Assembly: GCA_011009095.1 (NCBI GenBank)
Contig: VTPC01000791.1
Span: forward strand, 1-64,000
DNA length: 64,000 bases
Direction of reading: 5' to 3'
Origin: Ignelater luminosus
Lineage: Eukaryota > Arthropoda > Insecta > Coleoptera > Elateridae
The notes beneath the pieces are model-generated. The model ran no database searches and was not told the DNA's origin. It saw only the letters and a list, made by a program, of their open reading frames with translations. The position numbers and the translations under genes are program-made. Below are positions 33,178-43,474 of this stretch, in pieces. Within the stretch, counting starts at the first letter, position 1. Every line of letters starts with the position of its first letter.

Positions 33178-34930
33178 AGTCGGCACTATTGCTAACTTTC
33201 GTATTGTTAGAGATAGAAAGTAAGTTAAATTAGCAAATTAGTAGTATTTCTTCTGCTCATTACAATGATGAAATCGGTAAAATAATTAAGCTTCGCATTG
33301 TTGAGCTATTAAAAAAAATAGTAAATTTTAAAATAGAGCGCCCTGTATATTTTTGTACTGGTCAAAAGAAAATTAAATTGTCCTTTGTCCCATTAATCTA
33401 AAATTAAAAATGGACGAGATATTTCGGTTTTAAAGAAATTCAAAAGAAGGCTATCAATAAGATAATAATACAACGATTTTTTATAGTTAAAGAAATTAAT
33501 AGAATAAATTGATTGTTTAGTTTTAACAAATGTTCAAAAACGTCTCCTCCTCGTTCCAGACATTTTTGTGTACTTTATAAACGCTCCTCGTGGACTTCAT
33601 GATAGTTCTGCCGTCGATATTTCCTATAATATTAATAATACTTTCTTGAAGTTCATCAAGGGTTTCATATGTTCTCTTGTAAACATTATTTTTTAAATAA
33701 CCCCAAAAAGAATCTAGTGGGGTTAAGTCTGGCGAGCGAGGGGACCATCTGAAGGGTCCATTTGTCGTTAACCACCTGTCCTCAAATAATCCTTGTAGTA
33801 AATTAAGGATATCCTGAAAATTATGTGCTGGAGCACCGTCCTGTTGGAAAAATACGGTTTGTCTTTCAATTAAATTCAAATTATCCAAAAACTCTTCCAT
33901 TACGGCAGTTAATAATTCTACATATTCTTGATAAAATACAAGAACAATTACCCTCGACCCGATCAAACTACACCAAACATTAATACTGAAGCGCATCATA
34001 TTTTCTCGGCTCCCGTAATGATGGTTTTTCCTATTAAACATACCACTATTAGAGAAATTTGCTTCGTCGCTCCATGAAATTAAACGCCAAACAGTTGGAT
34101 TATTTCTAGAGGCATTTAAAAACCATTGACAAAACTCCATACGTCGTCCATGATCACCAAGTGTTAAACATTGGGTTAATTTGTACTTGTAAGGCACAAA
34201 CTGATGTTTTTTCAAAATAGTGTGGATTGTACCCAAACATAAGCCAGTCTCACGGGATAAATCTCTAATGGAGTTTTCTCGATTACCTTCAAAATACGCC
34301 AAAACATCAACTTCTCTCTCTTCACTGAATGTAAATGCCTTCTTTCTCCTTCTTTTAGGAAATACTTCCTCGTTGGATCGAAATCTTCGCTAAAGTACCA
34401 AGAAGTGTCGCCGATTTGGCAAAATTCGTCCAGCATATCGTGCACGGTTACGCTCTAGAGCTCGTTGACAATTTTTTTTTGCATGAAATGTAACATTTGA
34501 GCATATCACACTTTTTGAATGCGTAAAAACCATGTTTAAATTAAGAAATTAACAACAAAGAGCCACAAAAATACACAAATTACATCGACAAATCGTGTGT
34601 TTGTAACAGATTGAGATTGTGACAAAGTTTCACTAGCAACCGTTTCTTTGTCATAGCTTAATTATGAATTTCTTCAAAACCGAAATATCTTGTTCATTTT
34701 TATTTTAGACCAATGGAACAAAAGACAATTTGTGTTCAAAATTTAATTTTCTTTTGATTAGTACAAAATTCCATTTAAAAATTTACTATTTTTTTTAAAT
34801 AACTCAATAATGCGATGCTTAATTGTTTTACTGATTTCACCATCGTAATGAGCAGAAGAAATACTACTAATTTGCTAATTTAACCTACTTTCTATCTCTA
34901 ACAACAACAAAGTTAGCAATAGTGGCGACT
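33178..34930 (-). mobile_element. DD41D Tc1/mariner-superfamily transposon with ~280-base TIRs
   Basis: The left arm, 33178 to about 33455, and the right arm, about 34653 to 34930, are inverted copies over ~280 bases with occasional mismatches and small indels. Outer ends read AGTCGGCACTATTGCTAAC and the complement of AGTCGCCACTATTGCTAAC, each next to TA (33176-33177 and 34931-34932), matching the TA target duplication of this superfamily. The left arm contains an extra stretch including CGCCCTGTATA. Total length is 1753 bases with one transposase gene between the arms. This is the best-preserved DNA transposon in the window. Confidence 0.9.
33523..34533 (-). pseudogene. DD41D transposase, one internal stop codon
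   Basis: The frame runs from ATG at 34533-34531 to the stop at 33523, 337 codons including the stop. Only one internal stop (TAG, codon 48, 34392-34390) breaks it. The N-terminus carries an HTH (NRARYAGRILPNRRHF), followed after the stop by a second HTH (ENSIRDLSRETGLCLGTIH). The catalytic core shows ISWSDEANF (first Asp), FFQQDGAPAHN (second Asp) and SPDLTPLDSFWGYLK (third Asp). I count 41 residues between the second and third Asp, so it is DD41D. It acts, when intact, by TA-targeted cut-and-paste transposition in the nucleus. The extreme C-terminus probably also shifted frame, since relatives end 'FEHL' and that peptide is readable one frame over. Confidence 0.9.
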
Positions 34931-34985
34931 TAACTAAAAGGCAAACCATCTCTCTCGGAAATATGGTGTAGTATATCACAGTACC

Positions 34986-35226
34986 ACTAACAATATTAAT
35001 AAATCTGTCTTTTAACGAAAGTAAATCTCCCAGTTCTTTAAAAAAATCATTAATTGTTCCTATTCAGAAAAAAGGTGACCAGTTAGAAACATTAAATTAC
35101 AGAGCTGTAGTACTATTTTATCAACACATTTTAAGATTTTCGAGAAAGCTTATTATACCAGGCTTGTTACATATTTCAAGAATCAAAATCTATTTTCCAA
35201 GCACCAATTTGGTTTTATAAAAGGTC
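34986..35226 (+). pseudogene. Non-LTR reverse transcriptase fragment
   Basis: The plus strand encodes KKSLIVPIQKKGDQLETLNY then RAVVL, and one frame over FEKLIYTRLVTYFKNQNLFS followed by KHQFGF. These are the fingers motifs preceding the first catalytic Asp of Jockey/RTE-like RTs ('P-(I/V)-x-KKGD...NYR-(P/G)-(I/V)-x-LL...QFGF'). The fragment stops at about 35226, where Ty3/gypsy sequence begins. Confidence 0.75.
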
Positions 35227-35227
35227 T

Positions 35228-35866
35228 TGTTGAGCAAGATGGACTTCGGAGTATGGAAATGGCGCGGCACCCGCTAAACAGAACTACTCCATACCTGGAA
35301 AGATATCACTTCACTGTCCTGTAAATATTCGATCAAGCATCGCTTAAAGCAATGGAGCAGTTCGACTTCGAGATCAAATATGCGGCAATCTCTTGCCCCA
35401 CCAGAATACTACTGAAGAGGTTACTGATGGCTCACTTCTACGATGGGATGCCCTCCCACCCGACCTGACGACGGCTTTCAATAGTTCTAGAATTCAGTTC
35501 GGCTTTTTTTAATTACGGACGTGAGCTCGTCTTACACAAGACTTCTCTCCGGAAACACGAGCTACTACCCCAGTACTGCCCGAAGAAACCGAGGATAATC
35601 TCGTTGTCACCAAAGCAAACCTGGTCCGAGCGTTGTCCAAACAACGTCGTCATTACAACCTCCGACGCCGTGAATGGAAACCGAAGTTGGGTGAATTAGC
35701 ACTACGTAAGGAACATCACCTTTCCGACGCCGCCCAGGAGTTTGCAACCAAGCTTGCACCGAAATACTCCGGCCCATATTTGTTGACGGTTGCATATTCC
35801 TTAAAACACCCTTCCGGAAAGATCGATAACAGAGTCCTCATCAAGGACCTGCAAACCTGTAATTAA
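35228..35866 (+). pseudogene. Ty3/gypsy RNase H and integrase C-terminus relic
   Basis: From about 35272 a frame reads TTPYLERYHFTVL, stop, then DQASLK and EQFDFEIKYA. This is a deleted version of the gypsy RNase H region ('YLEGY-x-F-x-V-(I/V)-TDH-(A/Q)SL...L-x-x-(Y/F)-x-FEI-x-Y'). Further on, FFNYGREL (about 35507) matches the integrase 'P-x-x-x-x-FGREL' box. The 77-codon frame 35633-35866 encodes the basic integrase tail with QRRHYNLRRREWKPKLGELA and FATKLAPKYSGPYLL, the GPF/Y-like end of gypsy integrases. Most of the catalytic integrase core is deleted. Lower AT content than neighbours is visible. Confidence 0.75.
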
Positions 35867-38141
35867 TTGATTGTTACAGAAATGCCGAAGCAACTGGCTC
35901 GGCCAACACAAAAGCGACCCATTCCCGCAGTCCCGGTAGGAGCCGCATCCGTACCGTAACGAGTCCCATCTCAGCTTGCACCACGAGCCCGGGCCTGTAT
36001 AACCTCGACAATTATTAAATGTAATATGTTGCTGACGATTTCTATACTTATATTGTAACAAGTCTTCTAAAACAAACATTGTTGTTATTATTATTATATT
36101 ATTGTAATTTCATTTTTTATCTATTGGGCGATTGCCGAGTTCATATTGGACCGTTAGGAGCTTTAGAAAATGTATTGCTAGGGTTAATCAAATAGCTTCA
36201 TTTGTTTTTGAAATAATCTCGAAAAACGGAATTTTCAACGAACTCCGAAGAAGTCGTTACTGAATTTGCGAAGTCTGTCTGTCTGTCCGCATATTTTGTC
36301 AAATTTTGACATTTTGACTTCAAATTTGGATTCTGCATCAAAAACTACAGACGACGAAGATAACTCTTCGGGAACATAGTCAAAATGGCCGCCGAAAATT
36401 GAAAAATTCTCAAAATTTTTTTTACCTTAGAATCGTATTCTACATCAAAAAATAAGAAGAACGTGTACTTTTAGTTTTTTGATATCACCTCGGGAACATG
36501 GTCACAATAGCCGCCAAAATTTGAAAAAAGTAACAAAACAGGAGTTCGTTGTGGTTATGCTTTACATTTCCAGATGTTTAATTTTCGATCTTCGACCATA
36601 ACTTCCTTATTATTAGGAATTTTCAGAATCGGTAAAGATTTTTCTGAATAGATCTTGCATCCCTAATATTGTAATTTATCCAAATTCCCATATATGACAG
36701 ATGTTTTGAATTTCCAGAACTATTATGTAGCAGATTTTTTCTTGTAAGCATCAAACAGGATTTTGCCATGGTTCAACAAAGAATTTTATGTAGGTAAATG
36801 TAAATTTCAACAATGACCTTAGGTAATCCGAACTCGATCTGTTAACAGAAGTACTAAAAAAGGAAGAAACCAACCATAAGTTTGGTTTAGTTTTTTATTA
36901 TCTATCGAACTACGGCAAAATCTAACTTAACGTCTATAAGAAAAAATGATCCTGGATAATCATTCTTATAAACTGAAACGTCTTATGAGAATTTAGATGG
37001 GTCTGAAATATTAGAGACAAAACAAAAAACCGATTTTAAAAGTTCCTAATACTATAAGGAAGTTGTGATCAAAATTCGAAAATTTTAGCCAACCTTGTAT
37101 CTCTTATATACGATGTTTCCGAGATCCCAATGCTGAGACTCGAATTTGAATAACCCTATCCACCTACTACGTTACCTCTATTTTTTTTATTTAGTACAAT
37201 ATATGAGAAACAACAGATAACAGGAGATACTATTGTTTCATATTTCTGGAACGATATTATTAATAACGGCAACTAAAAAAAAATTATGTGAAATATTCTT
37301 GTCACTTGGCAGAAATTTTAATTTTACCTTAAAAAAGAAAAAGTGCAATTAAACAAGAGGTTTTATTACAATATTTGCACCCTCCTTCTTTCTGTAAAAA
37401 ACAAGATAATGAATTTTTTTCGGTACAATATAGATATAAAATATTAATTTCAAACTGGCTGTTTTTAGAAAAGACAGAATTAAAATACCTTCATAGATGC
37501 GGCATATAGGTATCGTATTACCACAATATAAAAAATCGTGGTTTACCGATCAAAGGTATTGGCATTTATAATATGGGGTAAAAATAAATAAGAGGGGACT
37601 CTTTGTAATGAAACTCCAACTCGATTTTCAGTTCTGAAATTATCTTTTTCAGTTTTTATTATACCACAAACAACAAGCGGATATTAGATTTATAATAAAG
37701 TTGCATTATATTTATCTTGCGTACAGCTACATAAAACATCATCTGTTGACGAGGGACGTAACTTTTGTTGCATAGCAAGTTAAAACCAACAGGTGTCCAT
37801 ATTTTAATTTTAAACAATGCCCTTTTTCAATTTACAAATCACGTTTACAAACTAAGGTAATTTTTAATTTATATTCACGACATCGACATAGCAATCGGTA
37901 TTCGCATTAGATTTTCAATCAAGCAACTATCGAGATTGGCATGCCGAATGCAATTGGAAATACTTAGCTGTGCCAATGTAACTTTTCGATGATTTTTAAA
38001 AGTATCAAAGCTCTACAAAATGATTTCATTATTATGGGAATTAATGTAATGTAAACCGCATTCCTTGTAGAATTTATAAGAAAAGCCGAATTGTCATAGC
38101 TTAACAGTGGAACTGCAGAGGATTTCTTGTGCATTTACCAG
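35867..38141. other. AT-rich stretch, nothing firm
   Basis: A weak inverted relationship exists between about 36574-36640 and 37035-37095 (both contain an AACTTCCTTAT-type block in opposite orientation), perhaps an old fold-back repeat. No coding motif was recognised. Confidence 0.35.
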
Positions 38142-39104
38142 TAGACTTAGGCTAGTTAGGCACTAAAAAACTAAAAAGTGTCCTAAATATGCATTAAAAT
38201 ACGTACGCACTTTAAAATTCCATTTATCTTAAATGAAATGTAAAAAATAACACTATAAACCTTAAGCGTTATCAAAAATTACAAAGATACAAAAAATGTT
38301 TCTAAAGAAAAGTTCTCAGCCTAGGCACTAAAAAGTTATTACCAAATTTGTATTGCAACATTTTTGTTTAATACACTTACAACTTACTAATGAAAACCAA
38401 AACCATCTCGAAACGTGACAGTCACAAAAGAAACCATACCAAAAATTTTAAAAATCGATCAAAGCCTACTACTTTTATACGCAAAATTAGTTTTTTTTTT
38501 TCAAAAAACTTTTACGCCCTGTACTGACTTAACGAAGCCATTTTGGATATAGGAAGTTGCGTTAAATCTAAAGGGCAAATCATATTTATTGACAATGAAA
38601 GTTTTAGAAGAAACCAATCCTTCAACTATTGCTACTGTTTTTAATGACGCGTTAGGTCTTCTGTGGCTAGAAAGAATCCAGTATTGAATGATACATGTTA
38701 CGTGTTTAACGCACAGCTTACATCGAGTAGCTGAATTGATTCGTTTTCTGTATCTAAATGTGGACACGTTAATTTCCTCAGTAAACAAAGCTTTTCTAAA
38801 AGTTCCTTCCCGGTGAATTACGTTTGGGGATATTGCAAGTACCGATATGTCTTTAACTTTTTCGCTTACTGTTACACTATGGAGTACCTGGATTGATGCC
38901 AGTGTATTATTCGGAAAATCTTGATATGATTAAAAGAATTTTGAAGAAGTTTTATCCTACAGAAGCACAAAGCATGCAGGCAGCTCTGGAAGTTGTAAAT
39001 AAAAAAAGGAATTCGCAAAGATTAAGTTTTTATTTCGAGTAATTTCCAGTGTATTTCTGAAGCAATTTTGCAGCTTTAATTAAGCGAGAGTGTTGTTATT
39101 GATA

Positions 39105-40299
39105 CGAGGTATGTAAATAAACTAATGAGACTAGCAACCTAGCGTTCGATGTGGCAATACTGGAGACTACCCGGTTTAGAGGGAAGGTGGATTAACATGT
39201 GATGCTCCACCAGTACAAGTTTGAACTCCGTGAAGTCATTTGTTTCTCCATAGGATTTTTTTTCGTAAATTATGTTTTTCTATTCCGTTGTGAAAATGAG
39301 TGATATCAATTTCGAGCAACGTTGTCCTATCAGGTTTTTATGGAGACAATGTTTTGCCAAAGGACCAGGTTTTCAGGTGGTTTAAGGCATTCTCAAAAGG
39401 AAGAGAACAGATTGAAAATGAAGTTCGCAGCGGAAGGCCTACAACTGCAAGAACTGACGAGAATTGTTGCCAAAATCCGGCATCTTGTGCGTTCTGATCG
39501 TCGCTTGACAGTCAGAACAAAGTTTTGAATAATAAATTGGGGATGAGGAGAATCTGCGCGAAAATGGCTCCGAAAAACCTTTCGCAGTAACAAAGGAACA
39601 ACAGAAAGAACACGTACCTTGACTTTTTGGAACTTATTGAAAATGAACCTCATTTTCTGGAACGTGTCATTACTAGTGACGAGTCTTGGGTCTTTCAGTA
39701 CGACCCGCAAACAAAACACCAGAGCCAGGAATGGCACACTTTAAGCTCACCAAGGTCAAAAAAAGCAAGAATGAGCAAGTTGAAGATCAAAACCATGCTG
39801 ATTTGCTTTTTCGATACCCAGGGAATCCGCCACAAAGAGTTTGTGCCCCAAGATCAAACGGTAAACCAACAATTTTACCGACAAAGTTCTTGAAAGACTT
39901 CGAAAAAGGTCATGCGCATGAGACCAAGCATCAAGAACAACTGGATGCTGCATCATTGCAATAGGTCTTGTCACATCACATTGCATTTTCAATTAATGAG
40001 TTTTTGGCAAGTAAATACATCCCTGTGGCTCCTCAGGTGTCTTATTCCCACGACTTCAGTCCTTGTGACTTTTTTCTCTTCCCAGTCGCCTCAAAAGATG
40101 TCATTTTGGGGCACTAGAAGACATTAAAACTGCTGTAACCAGCCGAAGGCAATTTCAGCGCTGCTATGAAAAGCGGAAAAATCGTCTCCATCGCTGTGTG
40201 GATTCTCAAGGCAATTACTTTGAAGGAAACAATGTGGGATTCTAATTGTAATTGAATAAAAAACTTATAAAAATCAGTCTCATTACTTTACACACCTCG
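39105..40299 (+). mobile_element. Mariner element C, nested in the hAT element
   Basis: The left end CGAGGTATGTAAATAAACTA follows TA (39103-39104). The right end, finishing ACACACCTCG at 40299, is followed by TA. The terminal inverted repeats extend for about 28 bases (through AATGAGAC). Length is 1195 bases, slightly shorter than a full mariner. A second, truncated copy of the same family lies inverted at 55262-56083. Orientation is plus. Confidence 0.88.
39296..40245 (+). pseudogene. Mariner C transposase
   Basis: The start at 39296 gives MSDINFEQR, the usual mariner beginning of this subgroup, followed by an early frameshift. HTH remnants continue with QVFRWFKAFSKGREQIENE and SGRPTTARTDEN. 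The catalytic half has FLERVITSDESWVFQYDP (first Asp in DESW). Then LKIKTMLICFFDTQGI. The second box reads NWMLHHCNRSCH where relatives have HHDNAP, so the second Asp is replaced by Cys. The third box is SHDFSPCDFFLFP. It ends HRCVDSQGNYFEGNNVGF with stop 40243-40245. Several frameshifts are needed to connect the pieces. Confidence 0.85.
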
Positions 40300-40526
40300 T
40301 AGATTCTAGTATCAAACACTTAAATAGTGCAGACTTAAATAATTTCAAGATTGCTGGAATTGTTTCGTGCGACGTTGAAAGTATTTTTTCCCAATATTAG
40401 GTTGTCTTGTCGGAGATAAGAAGAAAATTTCTTTTGGAAAATTTATTACATCATACGATTGTTAAATGTAATTCTTTCTTATAATTTTGAGTTAGGTATA
40501 CTATCATGTATGTTTTATTCTTATTA

Positions 40527-40841
40527 AGGTTCGTTTTCACGTGACATTAAAAGTCGTGACATTTGATGTCACGACAGTATGACACTTTTTCGTGGAGGTT
40601 TTCACACAATTCAATGTCACAGCATTTTGTTACTGTTCAAAATGGCGTCAAGTGAGGTGGTTGTAACTGACTTCAAAAATGTTACAAAAAATCAAAAAAT
40701 TTTGATACCGTGACACTGAAGTCATGAGATTAAATGAAATGTCACGACAACGCGACTTTTAGTTTTCACGATGACAAAAGTCATTACTTTTAGTGTCATG
40801 ACCGTAAAAGTCACGAAAAAATGTCACGTGAAAACTAACCT
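40527..40841. mobile_element. PIF/Harbinger-like MITE, nested in the hAT element
   Basis: The 315-base segment begins AGGTTCGTTTTCACGTGACA and ends with its near-perfect complement (one mismatch in about 21). TTA lies directly outside each end (40524-40526 and 40842-40844), the 3-base TWA duplication expected of PIF/Harbinger. The interior repeats GTCACG/CGTGAC and related phrases many times on both strands and codes for nothing recognisable. Confidence 0.7.
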
Positions 40842-41065
40842 TTAGGCCCAGTTGTTTAGATTTAATTAATATAATTCTGAATAAACATATGTTTGTTTAA
40901 ATTTTCTCTATTTTTAATTCCATGGTATATTTTCAGTGTTATTTTTTACATTTCGTTTAAAGTAAATGAAATTTTAAAGTATTTTAACGCACATTTAGGA
41001 CACTTTTTAGTGCATATTGCATGCATATTTTAAAGTTTTTTTAGTGGATAACTGTCCGAAGGCTG

Positions 41066-43470
41066 TCTTAATCCGACCCTGAACATGGTTCCTATCTACT
41101 TTTTATGTTTATGTGCAGTATTGTTTGTCATATTTTCATTAATTATCCATGCAGGTTTATTGCTTATGTCAGGATATTACTTTAAGAACATCTAAGATTT
41201 TCCCAATCAATTAACTCTATAAGGAACCGAGTTGACCCTTGAGGAACGCTATGTCACAAGCAAAGCACGCATACTAATGTAAGGCAGAATTTAAAATGAA
41301 CAAAAGTAACTGTTATTGTATAATTTAATTACATGTTAATAATTTATTATTATAGAGTAGGAATCGAAAGCAAACAAGTCGTCAAGAAATCCCATTTCGT
41401 AGAGAGCCACCAGCATAGAGAATCTTTTTGAAAATTTTTACAGAAAATTTCAGTTTTAGATTGTTGAGGAATTTTAAATACAAAACGCTTGACCTATGAA
41501 TAAACACGAGAACGACCACAAAGCAATAAAATTTCGCCAATTATATTAATCTACGAAAAGGCTAAAAGCAGAAAATTAATAATAATAAACCACCCGCGCA
41601 ATTTCATTATTAATATTACCATTTCAGAAAAAATTGCAACATTAAAACTAATATTTCAATACATTTTCAGGTCTCCCTTTACCCCACAAAAAATATTTTG
41701 TTTGCATTACTTTTGCTTTTCAATTTCTTCTCTTAATTTAAAAATAATATACTTCTTGACGGGGAGAAATACTTTTTTAACTTTTTTTTTTTTAAGAAAA
41801 TGTTGACAAAGTTATCTAAGACGTAACTAAATAATCAAAAACAAACTTGGAATTATAAAAATCAACAATTTGTTTTTATTCTACAAAGTAAATGTCAATT
41901 TTACGATTTTACTTACTTTATTCTCGAAAACGGCTTATCTTCCAATCATGTGTTCAATCATTATCGAAACACATTGAATAAGTAACGACACCTGCACGAA
42001 CCGTAAACAGAACTTGATTTACCGCATTATAAAGTTTATAACCTCAGTATGTAAATGTAAACTTAAACGAATCACTCGGAAGTCATCCTTACAACATCAA
42101 CGGATTTCATCTTTCACTAAATCTACTTTTTACACTTTTAAAATACTACACGAACACTGATTAACTGTCTATTTAAAAGAAAAACAAAAACAAAAACTAC
42201 TACAACTAAACAAAAAGCAACTCAAACCTGTTCAACAACTTAAAATAAAATTGATAAAAAGTTTATCGTAAAGTCAAAAATCAGATGACGCGTAATCAGT
42301 ACACAGACACACGCACTTTGAAATTGACCGGACAAAACTTCAAAACACGCACGATTCTGCTGCATCCAAACTGCACCGTAGACACAGCAAACCGTTCTAG
42401 TGGGGGTTCCAGCACATTGTTTGCCGGCACATGGTAAGGGCCCCGGCAGCTCTTCGACAACTACCGGAGGCGCTCGTCAAATTGGCAGCCCTTTTACTTG
42501 TGCCTTTTGTTGAGTGAATGAGAAAGAAAGACATATATAATACAGAAAAATTAGTTCGACAAGCAATTTTTATGGCTGTATAATGTGGAGCACAGGATGT
42601 TCGGCTTTTTTCTTTTTTTTCTGTTTTCGAATATTAAAGCTAAGTTATGAATACCAGATGTTTGCACTTTTTGTTTTGAACGAATTCAAATGAGTTGCAG
42701 CTACATAGGTGTCTAATAACTCTTAATTGGACAGAAATGTTAAACAGTAACGGTAGCGGTCTATTTAATTGTAAGAAATTTGTAAATAGTGCAGTAGCTT
42801 AAATTTATTGCACAAGAAACTTCAGAATTAATACCCCTATACAGGGTATTCACTTAAGACGAATGGGTCTTTATAGTGTAAATACGATAATGTTATTGAT
42901 TGCAATATTACACAATAGTTTAATTGTTTATTATAGTGCAATAAACAAAAGCATTGATTGCATTTTCCGTTTTTAAATTATCGTGGGTAGGAATTAACAA
43001 AATATAGAAACCATATGACCAATAAGCAAAGACAACCATTGGTTGTATAGTTACTACCTCACAAATGGTGCGATTAAACTAAAATTCTTTTTTGCCATAG
43101 CGAGTGATCTTTGTAGAATCACATTATTACCAAAATAAATAATAAAGCGCAATAAACAAAATCGACTGTAAAAGGACACAAATTCAAAAACATTATTGTC
43201 GGCACTAGATTCTCTAATCTACGAGTAATATTATTTTCCATTGCACGTACGCACCACACAATGTCACTTTTTTCACTCATTGTCAGATTCGATACTAAAA
43301 ATATTTTCACATATATATTTGGATTCCCATGGAATCTGCTTCAAATTAATTTCGTGCACTTTAAATTGGCAGTGTTCGATATGGAAAAGATCTAACTTCT
43401 GTCTGTCATCACTTCTGTGAATTCCATTCCAAATACTACAAAAGTGAGCCTTTTTGAAATATTTATTTAT
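41066..43470. other. AT-rich stretch with a GC-richer patch
   Basis: No coding motif was recognised. The patch at about 42360-42510 is clearly richer in G and C than its surroundings and non-repetitive within the window. It could be an old repeat or a promoter/first-exon region, but nothing proves either. A possible left terminus TATACAGGGTATTC occurs near 42840 without a visible partner. Confidence 0.35.
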
Positions 43471-43474
43471 TTAA

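Larger units (their letters stand above)
38530..40490 (+). pseudogene. hAT transposase (DUF659 / dimerisation-domain type), interrupted
   Basis: Plus-strand pieces in order are as follows. NDALGLLWLERIQY at about 38650. IHVTCLTHSLHRVAELIRFL at about 38691, the conserved 'H-x-x-C-x-x-H-x-L-(H/N)-x-(V/I)-x-E' block. SVNKAFLKVPSR then LWSTWIDASV ('LTRWGTW' box, degraded). EAQSMQAALEVVNKK at about 38960. After the nested mariner, DLNNFKIAGIVSCDVESIFS then LSEIRRKFLLENLLHHTIV (about 40330-40460). The last piece is the C-terminal dimerisation domain ('YAP(I/V)TS-x-DVERSFS...L-x-(D/E)-x-R'). Stops, frameshifts and a deletion of the 'FVTDAAPYM' region make it inactive. The BED finger was not found. 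Confidence 0.8.
38142..41065 (+). mobile_element. hAT element with two nested insertions
   Basis: The left end TAGACTTAGGCTAGTTA and the right end (inverted CAGCCTTCGGACAGTTA) match at 12 of 17 positions and are followed on both sides by CACTAAAAAACT-like sequence. A subterminal ~100-base block (38175-38265) is inverted at about 40925-41015. The TAG/CAG start suits hAT termini. An 8-base target duplication was not found. Removing the mariner (39105-40299 plus TA) and the small Harbinger-like repeat leaves about 1.4 kb, too short for an autonomous hAT. Confidence 0.75.

Noticed and set aside
36574-37095. Fold-back element around AACTTCCTTAT blocks
   Set aside because: Similarity of the two arms is short and patchy, and no boundaries or duplication could be defined.
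42360-42510. GC-richer patch as a host promoter or first exon
   Set aside because: No coding sequence, TATA/initiator arrangement or splice donor could be supported. Left as a descriptive note.
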